64,000 bases of DNA, taken from Lineus longissimus (lineage: Eukaryota; Nemertea; Pilidiophora; Heteronemertea; Lineidae). Position 1 is the first letter of the stretch. Every line of letters starts with the position of its first letter. Both the position numbers and the translations under genes were made by a program. The stretch spans positions 20,972,437-21,036,436 of the forward strand of contig NC_088313.1 in the NCBI RefSeq assembly GCF_910592395.1, read 5' to 3'. Positions 33,701 through 45,100 of the stretch are shown piece by piece. The notes under the pieces were generated by a model that was not told the DNA's origin, did no database searches, and saw nothing but the letters and a program-made list of their open reading frames with translations.

Positions 33701-36325
33701 CTTCTTTGTATGTTTCTCTTCAACCGTAACATCAGTTCTTGTGCGAGACTGTGAAGTGAAGCGTTCACCTCATTGGTGAAGTGTTATGGCGATGGCGTTC
33801 ATTACTCAAAAGATAAATTGAATTTATATTGACACAATATACCTGCAGTTGCCATGGTAGCCGTCATAAATCACGATGGTGATTATCAGATGAGTTTATT
33901 GACAGGTATTAAAGCATTAATTGATGGTTGATTGATTTTCCAGGGATGTCAATATAGAGACGCCTGATAAATATGGTTTCACCGCACTCATGCAAGCATC
34001 ACAGAAGGGACACAAAAGGTATAAAACCCACATTTTAGTTGCTGCAGCACAGTTTGTCAGTGATGGGAGTTCTGACCCACGCGATTCTTTTATTAGTGCG
34101 TTCAGTTTTAATAAATTATCAATAATCATGTCGTTTAATGAGAATAATGAATAGTATTTTTGAATACTGATTCAGAGTTGTGAAACTTGGTTTGTGCTTG
34201 CAGATGAAGTTTGTCTGGACTTGAGCAGTAACGTCTGCTCCTGCCAGCCAGGGCAGTACTCAATCACCATGTCACACATACCTAACTTGCCAAGTCATAG
34301 CTTGCCTCTTGTTTCCAGTGTGTGTGAGCTCCTCATCTCAAAAGGAGCCTATGTCGATGAACCAAATGAGTCTTACAAAACTGCCTTGATGCTTGCCGCG
34401 TATTCTGGTCGAATGGAGATCGTTGAGTTACTACGGGAACACAGCGCCAAGTATGATACCCGCGATAAAGGTGGGTCAGCACCACTTCATTACGCTGTGG
34501 ATGGGAGCAAACTCGATGTCATAAGGTGGATGATGGAAGATGGCGCTGATGTCAATATCACAGACAACACCTCTGGATGGACGCCATTAATGCGAGTTGG
34601 TTAGTATCAGTCGATTCAAGGATTATTGAAAATTGGTGTGTTCTCTTTAGAGTTGGGTCTGTTTATTCAGGCTTATGAAATATGTTCATTTCTTCTAATA
34701 TCAGTGAATACGTGCCTTCATGTTTCAGCGGCAGTGACTGGTAATCGTGACGTGGCTAAGTTACTGATCAACAAGGGAGCGACCGTCGACCACAAAGACA
34801 AGGATGGCAAGACTGCGCTGATGGTGGCCGTGGTCAATGGTCATCAGCCTCTCGTGGAGCTCTTGCTCGACCACAAAGCAGATATCTATGTGCAGAATGA
34901 GGTATGTGTAGTACAACCTCTTGGAGGAAAAGTTCCACCAATGTTATCAGTGAAAGGGTTGGGCAATCTTCAATGATATCAAGTCCATTGATGATGTATA
35001 AAGATTTGATTTCTTCGCAATAAACCTATTTATCGATTCCACTGATTTCATAGTCTAAGACTAAAGGGGCACTTTGTCAATGTGCGTATAGATGGTGTGA
35101 CTATGCCTGAATGAAGACCCAATTTGTATTCGTCTTATTATGCCATTGATATTTTCAGTATGGGAAGAATGCCTTTGATATGGCACATTCATTAGAAAGA
35201 CAGGTACGTTACTGATCCAGAATAATATTAAATACCTGCATGCCAGAATATCGCATCCAAACTCCATAACAAAGCCAAGGCTTACACCAAGAAATAATCA
35301 ATCCAAGAGGTTCTGTTTGCCCTTGCATGATTCTGCGTGTCGTCAATTGGCCCTAATCTATAGTTAAGATATACCGTCCTTTGAAAAACCTGCATGAGAG
35401 ACCCATTCAGTTACATAAACAACTGGTAAGACATATTGTTGTCCTTGAAGAGTTGCCATTTCTATAAGATGCATGTGAATTACCGCCGTATTCTTGTAAT
35501 AAGAGTTGACTGATACTTTCACATTGTCACCCGTAACTTGCTGATATTTCAGGGGGTGATACGAACGATAGAACGCCATGTGACTAAAATCGAGCAGCAC
35601 GCCCAATGAAAGTCATTTAATGTGTCGCTTGTCATCCAGCGTCTGGTACCCAACTTATAATCTTCTGCATGTTGTTTTCCTATCAATATCCTAAACACCC
35701 TATGACTACTCTGATGGTGTTAAAGTTACAACTCGGCCTAATTTGGGCAGAGTTTTAGTCATATGTACATCAGCAAAGTGGTCCTTCTATCCTCTCAATG
35801 TGTGCAACCTTCCTTTCCCTGTTCTCCAGTTCAGCTTCTCATTGTATTCATGTCCCTCCTCTAACACGTGATGTGGATAATGTTTTCTTTGGGAAGAAGA
35901 TTCTCCAGTGTTTTCATGTGGTGCTGTACCGTCTGTCATACATTGAACATCCTGTCAAGTTTCACCATCTTTTCCATGTTTCTCGTTACGCTCTACGAAT
36001 AGAAGGTCAGCAGACAGAGGCGAATATCTTTTAAACTTCTGTAGATTTTGAAGAATGCTCTTCTGGTATTCATCCAGCACGATGATTCCTGACCTTCTGT
36101 TCATTTTTAAACTTAAACTCTTTTGCTATATAATCTTACTTACTTTTGAATATCTAACAGAAACTGCTTTTTTTCCAGAGAATCGTGAAAACCTTGGAAG
36201 ATTACCAGGAGAGATTGACTGACAAATCATATCAACACCAGCTTGACAAGGAAAAGAAGAAACACGCTAAGAATGGAGAGCTGGTTGAAACTCCTCAACA
36301 AACCAAAGAGGTGGTCACGGAGTAA
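27746..36325 (+). CDS. FANK1: FANK1, fibronectin III and ankyrin-repeat protein
   Basis: In mammals a testis-enriched nuclear protein linked to spermatogenesis and to Jab1/AP-1 signalling. Exons: 27746-27755, 28122-28308, 32730-32854, 33398-33479, 33944-34018, 34319-34599, 34729-34901, 35159-35203, 36179-36325; all phases agree, giving 374 residues (human 345). A Pro-rich start leads into the fibronectin III domain (about 15-107, with LQWADAL and [15 protein letters not shown]). Then [11 protein letters not shown] opens a run of about six ankyrin repeats (110-325) including [49 protein letters not shown] and [15 protein letters not shown] Lys-rich tail of about 45 residues replaces the short human end. 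Exon 1 is just 10 coding bases and rests on phase and a good donor; intron 2 is 4.4 kb. Confidence 0.95.
28309..32729 (+). other. FANK1 intron 2
   Basis: A 4.4-kb intron, far longer than the gene's others. I see no nested gene, long repeat or conserved exon in it. Short ORFs on both strands lack family similarity. Confidence 0.7.
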
Positions 36326-38574
36326 ACTCTAACAGGCAGTCAAGCTCAAGTGGTCGTCCCTAATGGAGTAATCATACATAATGATGTCATGAGTCAATTA
36401 TTCAAGATGTTTATTATGAGACAGAAAAGACTGGAGGCTGCCCTTCACATTCATGACATGCTCATACAATGAATTGTAATTAGCTTTTGGTTGACAATAC
36501 TTCTTTGTATAGCTCGGACCCTTCCGTATGCTGATATTCACTGTCATAGTCCATAGCATATGATCATAATGGCAATTGTTGTCTGCTTCTACATTTAGGT
36601 AGTATACTGTTTACATAAATTGTAGGACAGATGTCAGCTATCCAAAGACAATACCGGTTATATGGTAGATTAAACCAGCATCACAATTTGTGCTATGTTT
36701 ATTTGCTGAAAACCTTTATTTTTTTATCCTATAATGTCCTATAATATTGTGCACCTATTCAATAGACTTGTGTGGTCATCTGATCAACCTCGGTCACTAA
36801 GTACTGGGGTGGGAACAAGGAGCTCTGTAGGTCTGTTCACTGTGTGTTCCTGTGACCAAGGTTGTTCAAAAGATCAGGTACACAAAGCAAAACATGAAAT
36901 GTATGGTACTTGTGCTTAATAGTTTGTGATTGGAATCTGAATCATTTCATATCAGCATGGACACAATGTAATGCACCATTTTCAAGGAAACTTTATTTTT
37001 CAATCGTAAGCGATAACTTCTACTTCTATGCACATAATCATTAGCTCAATATAAACATTCCGTCCAATCCTTGCAATAATGCTCCAGATGTAGTTTGACC
37101 TTGTGTCATTGTTACCATGACAGCAACTCCACCAACCCTGTGATATGCGTATTTGTCTCTCCAAGGATTGCTTCTGCGGCATATCTTATCAGTAACTAAT
37201 TATTCATGTACACTTGCTCTTCAACGTACAACTCCTATTTTTTGATACAGTGCAGGTATTCACAAAATTCGATGTCATTGTCATTTTTCAGAATCAGTAG
37301 TACTAACATCTCAGATCTCGTAAATGCTTACTGCCTTTTTCCATGAATTTCGTTTCGGTCTGTACAGACACAATTGAAAATTCTTTCGAATTAAAATTCG
37401 AGTGTTAAATCTTTAAACAAATGGCATAGGCCTTTGATAACCAGAACTGCAATAATAGGATTTGTCAATTGATGGAATCGATCAGCTTTGGCTGCAACAA
37501 GTAGATACTAGTCCATTCTAATACTGCTAAAGCGCTACCTAGCTGGACACCCTCTTTATTAAGGACACTGGTTTCAGTCCAAAATTGGTATGGTAGTTTC
37601 TATAGTATTCAATGTAACTTTTCTAATCAGGCAACCTCTGTATTAAGGACAGCACTTGTCAGTCCTAATGGTGTCCTTGATAGAGAGGTTCTACTGTACC
37701 ATGAAATAACCATGCCATCCTATTGTAGAGATGTTTTGTGGAAATAAAATGTTGTTTATATAGTTTCATCTTTGTTGATGTCTTTCTCTGGATCAGCATG
37801 AAGTGGTCTCTGACATAGGACAGACGATTTCAGCTGACCCAAGTTCATGAGCAGGCCTTGGTTTGAATCTGGGTGGAGCGCTACACTCATGATCAGCAAT
37901 TCGACCCTTAAAAGGATCAAGTGAAAATAATCACTGCCTGGTGAGAAGTGGCCACCCTATCATGATGACAAGAACAGTCTACAGGGCCGATTCCTCCAGG
38001 ATGTGACTTTGTCTTCACAGACAATCCCTCCTTGACAATTCCACATTTTCCTCAAAGACACTGTGGAAGGGTGAGCAGGGTTTGCAAGGAATCTTCATGG
38101 GACAGATGATCGTTTAAGGAGTCACAATCCATTAACAGAACAGACAGGAAAACTGAATGGACTAATAATTTATTTCAAGGAGTAAATACATGTCGTGCAC
38201 TGCACCAAATGGCAATAGTATGACAGTTGCTCCAATTGTTAGAAAGGAGCACCTGTGTCGTTTTATAAACTTGACACGAGTGTCTTTACCAGTTGTTATC
38301 ATTGAGTATCCTGGTGATACCAGTAGGAGTCTGGCAACTCAGAGATGGAATGGAATGGGAGGTGATAACCATGTCATTGGTTCATTTATTCAAGAATCGC
38401 AGCAGTAGTAGCCTGATCATCAGTCATGTATGAGAATGGACAGGCCTGCCTGTCTATTACAAACAACCACTGTTCAGGAACTGAAACAACTCTCTGCCCT
38501 TAGACACCACTTAACATGGTGGCTCACCGCGCCATTCCCTCCCCTTCCTCAGTCTGTATCAAATGTTCCCACCC
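36326..38574. other. FANK1 3' region and spacer to SPATA24
   Basis: Convergent interval. A plus-strand AATAAA at 37743-37748 could end a long FANK1 3' UTR, and a minus-strand AATAAA (TTTATT, 38169-38174) could end SPATA24. A MITE-like element lies at 37541-37697. No other gene seen. Confidence 0.55.
37541..37697. mobile_element. MITE-like element, copy B
   Basis: Shares with 44688-44868 the phrases 'tattaaggacact', 'tctaatcaggc/aca', 'ctctgtattaaggacagcac' and 'cttgtcagt', and ends with 'tagagaggttctactgta'. The left end is degenerate. It is non-coding and short, as expected for a non-autonomous DNA element. Confidence 0.75.
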
Positions 38575-40398
38575 CTATGATGTCTTGATAGTACATTTCC
38601 TCCTCTTCCTCTTCCTCTCCTCCTCTTGTAACATCTTGGCCATGTAGAGCTCCTGCTGCTTCTCCACATTGATCTCATCGAGCTGACACTTAAACTTCTC
38701 CTTCTGCTTTACCAACCTCTCACTCAGGGCACCAATCTTCTCGTCCTTCGTCGACAGAATGTTCTCTTGTGTTGAGGCTTTCTTTTTCAGATCTGAAGAA
38801 AGATAGTGCAAGTGTCAAAAGTAAACAACTGTGATACGATTCTCATCGTTCTAAATAAGACTATTTCCCTCTTTTGCTCATATCCCCACATGAGTGTTCC
38901 TCCACAGAACAGGGTACAATCAGTTGTTGGAAAGCTCGTCTTAGACACCTAAACATGGACTAACCTGAACATTTTGCATGTAGTTCGGCCTTGATGTGGC
39001 ATTCTCTCACAACCTTAGTACGCATGGCTCCAAATCTGAAAGAATGATAGGATTGGAGTTCTCGTGGGAGTAACCGTAGAATCTGACACCAGCAGCCCTA
39101 AAAATCTTCAGGGTAGATTGAATCTATCATCTTACTCAATCTGATATCTTACCTACAGATGAGTGTCATTGAGAATAAGAGGTACCTGTTCCATAATTTA
39201 CGGTTTTTCAACAGTCATGAGGTGGCTCATCCTGCTACAACACATCATAGGTTTTCATAAACCACAAAATGTGCTAACTCAAACTGACCACAGATTCATG
39301 AGAGGAGTGATTTACATTTTACACAACTTACGCTTGATCAAACTGAGCCTTTTCTCTTTCTAACTGCTTGTGTAGGATCTCTATTTCCCCACTTGCAAAC
39401 TCAAGCTTGTCCTCCATGTCAAGTAACTGAGCTCTTGTCCTGGCATGACTCACTCGCTCTTGCTAGAATAATGTACAGGTATTGTTATTAAAGGCAAATT
39501 GGAAGGTGTGAATACAGTTATTATTATCCAGGGATAATCATGGCCCCATTAAGTATTGCTCTTTGCACTTGCTGTTTTTTCAAGAATGAAGGAAAGAAAA
39601 CTCACATGACATTGTCAAGGGACCATGTATGCTCTACTGATTGAGTTACCAACGGTTTCAGATTTCCTGTTTCTCTGCACTTTGGTGACACCATTTGCTT
39701 TACTTGGCCTGGCTTGACCTCGGACTGAGCTGCTGAAAACTTGTCAGGATTTCCACGACGTACGTCATTGAGCCAACTGGTGAATAACAACCAGTGTTAT
39801 TTGGGCTTTATTCACTGCACTTTTGTATAATTACCATCCAGCGTTATTTTGTTAAAACTCTTCTCGATACTTGCCTCCAGTTCTCTGATCACAGCCTCGT
39901 ATTCCTTTCTGCTGACAAAGTCATCTGAAGTCTCACACGTAGATGCACAGGAACTGTGAATTACCTTAAAAAAATGGAACCATATAGTGATTTTCTTTTG
40001 AGTTTCAATTCGACTCCTAAATTTTAACTTGATATATTTTAACAAAATATTATAATGCCACCTTCTAGCCGATGCCAGGTGTTCCATCAGTGACAGTGTT
40101 GTTAGTGTATGTGTACCAAACTAGACTACAGTACAGTGTCACCAGTGCGTGTATAGCATGCATGTAGGCAAGTTTATAGTTATGCATCGGATGATTCATG
40201 ATGGTTGATACACCTAATAAACTCTATTTTTTCCACACAGCACCGGAGTTACTCAGGATACGGCAATGCCAAGATATGGAAATATGTCTCTACCGTTTCT
40301 TTAAGCCTTTCACAAGCCGCTTGCTGCGTCAGGATAACATCTTGCAGCTGTTTTTGCAAAAGAATGTGAGAAGGAACTTGTTGATCATTTTTCGCCAT
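38575..40398 (-). CDS. SPATA24: SPATA24 homologue, coiled-coil protein
   Basis: Spermatogenesis-associated protein 24 in mammals is a testis-enriched coiled-coil protein reported to bind DNA and TBP-like factors. Exons on the minus strand: 40294-40398, 39875-39964, 39332-39462, 38965-39035, 38575-38792, giving 204 residues (human 205). Conserved points are DDFVSRKEYEAV (human ENFVSKEEFQAV), KLEFASGEIEILHKQLEREK (human KLQFALGEVEVLSKQLEKEK) and VEKQQELYMAKML near the end. Almost the whole protein after residue 36 is heptad-like, and the tail is a basic KRKRRK run. Intron 2 must use a GC donor (GAG then GCAAGT): the only nearby GT donor would shift the frame. Exon 2 follows an unusual AAG acceptor after a T7 tract. 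Confidence 0.9.
39873..39874 (-). other. GC donor of a GC-AG intron in SPATA24
   Basis: On the minus strand exon 2 ends ..CTGGAG and the intron begins GCAAGTATC, the best possible consensus for the rare GC donor class. Both flanking exons are phase 0 and the resulting join (ELE-QERVSHAR) matches the family. The alternative GT at 39834-39833 leaves phase 1 and breaks the next exon. Confidence 0.8.
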
Positions 40399-42180
40399 TT
40401 TGAATTTCCTGCTACAAAATAATGTTTAAGTCACATGACCGTCGTACGCCACAACCTCGATCCAAAGCGAGAGCGAAACCTGGAGACGGAGGTCACACCC
40501 AATATAAACATGAACACGTGCTCGAATTATACTCCAATTATATCCTTGCAGTTGCCGCGTATATATATACGGTCTAAGGATACAGAGATAAACCAAACGT
40601 GAACGGCGACACAAAGTCAGCTTTAGGTATTTTGAGAGCTGTGACTAATGTCTTGTCCCGTTTTCAAGTTACTACTGTGAACACGGTCAGGAGTGCTCAA
40701 TGGCAATATTTTGAAAACGCCTGCCAAAATTCTGTTGACCGTTTGTTGTCGACAAGATTCTATGTTTTATAAATTATGAATAAAAAAGTTGTGTCCTGTA
40801 CATTGTTTTCAGTGTTTAGTATCCTGTCTTTGCATCTGCTTTCATTTATTTTGTTCCCTTAAAAGGACAACTCTGCAAATGGACAACTCTACAAAGACGC
40901 CACAGGCAAGGAGAGACAATGGAACAAACAGCCTCTGCCAGCTGGTTATCTGATCAGTTTGGGAAGACCTTTACACAACCTTAAAAGACCAAGTTATTCT
41001 GACAAGTTAACACTATTAGGCTAATGGAGAGCAGACGATGGAACAACCACCCTCTGCCTTATAGATACAGTGGTGCAGTAACCTCAACCATCATTACGCT
41101 TCCTATTCATGCTATTGCTAAACCCAACCATAACGCTTCCTTTTTATCATGCTATTGATAACCTCAACCATGACACCTTCTCAAAATAGCTATCTCTAAC
41201 CATGACCTTTGACTTTGATGATATTGCTAACCCAAACAATTGCCCAGCTTTTTCATGCTATAGCTAACCCCAACCATGACCCTTCCTTCTCATATGCTAT
41301 AGCTAACACAACCAAGTGAGGTGGGGATACTTTTTTTGGAAGACACCCTGTAGTCAGTTTGACAGTGACAAGTGCTCTAGAGTATTTCAAACTGTGTCAT
41401 TGTAAGGATTATTTAAAATTTTGTGCTGTAGCTGAGGTCAGCTAGGACACCCAGGATTATTCATATTAGCTATAAGGACTAATAGTATTGCAAAATCATT
41501 CAAGCCGCCGATCTAGAATGGCATATGGATGGCTCCTGGCAGATTTTACAGTATTCTAGCACTAGTCCTTCACAATGACTTTGGCAATACAACTGTCTCA
41601 ACAAGAAAGACCGGCACATCCAGAAGAAGACGTTCGGAGCTGTTGAACTACTGTTGAACAGTGGATGCTCCATGTTGGGTTATGACCTGGTACAAAACTC
41701 GTCAAACTACCACTACAAAGCCAACCCATTTTAGCTGCGTTGGCCTTGATATCAGTAAAAGACCTAAGGCGACTAATTAAAGCAGTCATTATCAGTTTAT
41801 TCAAAACTAGCTTTACAGGTCAATGTAGCTGTCACGGGTGAAATATAAAAGAGAAAATACATACATACATCTACAAGCACTTTATGTAAAAACGTTATGT
41901 AAAAGATACATTAGTATAAAATTGGAATACATGGAGTATTGCAAAAATGGTTATAAAATAATGAGTTCCTCTTTGAATAAACCAAATGGAAACTGTCTCT
42001 ATCCTGACTTTAGTCCTTTACAAGTCAGCATAGCACTAAGGGAATCTCCTTCCCAAAACATGAAACCTCATATGCACATCATTGCCACTGAGCTTATCAC
42101 TTGATCTTTCATATTTTCAGAGACAATGCAGGTTCGATAAGCAATCTAAATGTCCATTGAGATTCTGCTGTGAACAATTA
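40399..42180. other. SPATA24 promoter and NHLRC2 3' region
   Basis: The left part upstream of SPATA24 is GC-richer and contains a palindromic 'gtatatatatac' near 40558. A degenerate tandem series lies at about 41090-41310, with the phrase 'gctattgctaacccaaacca' and variants (gctattgataacctcaacca, gctatagctaaccccaacca) repeated several times at irregular 40-70 bp spacing. A minus-strand AATAAA (41796-41801) could end NHLRC2. No further gene seen. Confidence 0.55.
41090..41310. repeat. Degenerate tandem repeat, about 40-70 bp period
   Basis: Repeated phrase 'catgctattg(c/a)taac(c)c(a/c)aaccat(a/g)a' followed by 'cgcttcct' or 'ccttc', five or so diverged copies. Spacing is irregular, so this is an old, eroded array. 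Confidence 0.6.
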
Positions 42181-45100
42181 CTACTGGACTGTATACTCAA
42201 TTGTGTATGTTGACACAGCAGAGCCATCATAGATTTGTCTTTCAAATGGTTTTTTGAACACAAGTGGCGACATCTTACACAACCCTTCATCATTACAATG
42301 ATAGACCATGCACTCGAGGACAATGTCCTTAATATCGTGTGTGCTATTGTTTAAACTGTCCGGAATCTTAAAACGTATTCTCGGTGGGTCATCGAGGTCA
42401 GTGATGCGGCCAGATGTCTTGGTGTCGTTTGTTAGGACAGACAGGATGGAAGGATCTGAAGATGAAACAGAGGCTTTGAATGATTCCAGACACTGAACAC
42501 AGAGAGCAGAAGATACGTAAGGAACATTGCAAGTTAGGACGAACCAATCGAGGAGTCGTGGTCAGACAGCATGACTCGCTGTGCACTATGTATCATGCAC
42601 TGTTTTACACACATTACATGTGCATCATGTACACCAACATGTTTTCTTGTTTCCTCAAAGAACTGTCCTCAACAGAGGAACTTTGTATCCAAGTCTGCTG
42701 TAATATTCACCTTCCATCCATAACTGCCATGAACTAGGAGCATCAGATGTCAACCTTGATCCAACAGGGAGACTTATCTTTATCACAACCTCAAACTCCT
42801 GCTGCACGCTGATTGGGTCACACTCAATCACCTTGGCACTCTTGGGAGTCAGACGCTTCCAAGGAGTCACACCTTTCTTGGAGACCTCATCCTTTGATGA
42901 CATCAGCACATAAAGCTAGGTAAAAGAACACCATTTCATCATAAAAGCACCAACGACTTACCTGGGGGGTGGGGGTGCGGGGGCTGAGGGGCATAAACTC
43001 ACCAGCAAGATCATGCTATTTCTAACAGATGAGAGACACTCTGGTGTAAAAAAACTCATCCAAAGCAATGCTACAAGGGAGCATCCAAACCAATGAACCA
43101 TGCAAATGATGTCTTTGAAGAGTTAACTTGCAAACGAGTATAAAAACAAGCTTGAGTGATATCAAGTTCTCACCTCGGACACAGACCTCTCCTGCATATT
43201 CAACACCTTGATCTTGTGATTGTTGGTGTCTGCTACGTACACTGTGCTGCCATCTGGAGAACAAGCCAGACCTCCTGGTTCATCAAATGCTGCATCTTCA
43301 AACCTGCCACCCTCATCGCCTTGGCTTCCATGACCAACAAGGGTACAACACTCCTTCGTCTTGATGGTGATCTGTTTTATCTGCCATAGAATTGGATGAA
43401 TCACATCCATGACAACTAAGTTATGTAGCTTTGACCACTTTTATGCACAACTAAAATCAAAATAAAGATTTCAACATGCATACATTTCCAGTTTCTATTC
43501 ATCTCCTCCTTTTTTCAATATAATAACATACAGCAATAGACTGCTCAGAGGGAGAACAAACTAGATTTGAATTGGGTTAGGGTTGGTTCATGATTGTGTC
43601 GAAAATATTGTAAGCTCACTGCCAAAGAACGTGACGTCAGGTCATAGATGGCCTTGACCTTTTAGCCTACCTTATGGTTATATGAATCTGCCACCAAGAG
43701 GGTACCATCACCCGCCATAGCAACACCAAGAGGATGCTGCAAGCGGGCATCGTACCCCTTCCCATCAACATCTCCACTCGCAAACAGGTTCTGAAAAATG
43801 GGGAACAAAATCAATGTGGAAACATGTTTTGCATGAAATACTATAGGTTGTGATGTTCAAAGCACCTTTTCTAGCTAAATTCTGCAATTTTTTTTTCTTC
43901 TTTGGCAATCGATGCATGACAGAAACAAATTCTTTCATAGACAGCGACAATGCCACAAGCGCTGACAATTCAAATGTACCAACCGTTGGATCCCGTTCTC
44001 CTCCAACAAGAGCTTTCACAGCGCCATCTTTTAACGATATTGTGCGAATACTTGAACTCTCACTATCGGCAACAAAGAGGAAGTTGATGTTATCCCAGCA
44101 TGCAGTAGTAAGGCCAGACGGCTGAGCAAATCCCGCTCGGTGGGGGTAGCTGTTATTGCGGTTTTCTTCATTACCACTGCCTGCAAAGTTGATGCATGTT
44201 CCCTTTTTGTAGTCACTGAAATCAGAGATTTTGAAACATGATTAGGGAGGATGGAAGTCTTCAGTGCACACTGGCACATAAGGGTTGAAGAAAACTCTGT
44301 CCAACCCTATATTGATGAACAAATGTCAAAAGTGAAATGCCAATAATCGCAGTAAACCATCTTATCAAATACCCCAAACTTCCAACACTATCGGTTTACC
44401 TGTTTTTTATCCACTTGGCATCATTCAAGAACAGCATCCATATCTGATGAGATCCCGCCATAGCTATAAACATCATGTCCTTCACGTCAGACCCGAGTGA
44501 ATTTCCCATGACGAGGTCCCAAGGTGAGCTGATTGGCTGCTGCGTACCAATAGCACCCCCCTGCTTGCAGTGACCCTGTTCTCCTGTTCCTGCTAAAGTT
44601 GTCACCTCTTGCTTGGAAAGATCAATCTGGAACATGAGGAGCATCAAAGACCATCTTGCACATCAAATGACGAACTTTTGTAACATTACAGTGGAACCTC
44701 CCTTAGCGGACACCTCTCTATTAAGGACAACCTCTCTATTAAGGACACTAGTTTTGGTCCCAAATTGGTTGTTTTCATTCAATTTGACCTCTCTAATCAG
44801 GACACCTCTCTATTAAGGACAGCACTTGTCAGTTACGAGGGTGTCCTCAATAGAGAGGTTCTACTGTATTTGTAACCTCAAATCAGCAACTGCATTATGA
44901 ACTTTATGTTATGAACATCTGTCCCTTATGATTGGCATTTCCATGTCTATTCATTTGCTTTACATACTGTAAAACCGGTCAGGAGCAGTTGAAGGATGTT
45001 GAACAATTGACAGTGTTTACCTACCTGACGGATGGCATGATTGTCTGTGTCAGCCAGGAAGACAAGATCCTTATGCCATGCGAGCCCTTGTGGAGAATGA

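Noticed and set aside
35798-36034. 78-codon ORF between FANK1 exons 8 and 9
   Set aside because: No splice sites in phase, no similarity, and the flanking FANK1 exons join in phase without it.
37000-37182. Weak resemblance between 37000-37100 and 40440-40560 (both contain 'caatataaacat' and similar frames)
   Set aside because: Shared identity too short and patchy by eye to call a repeat.
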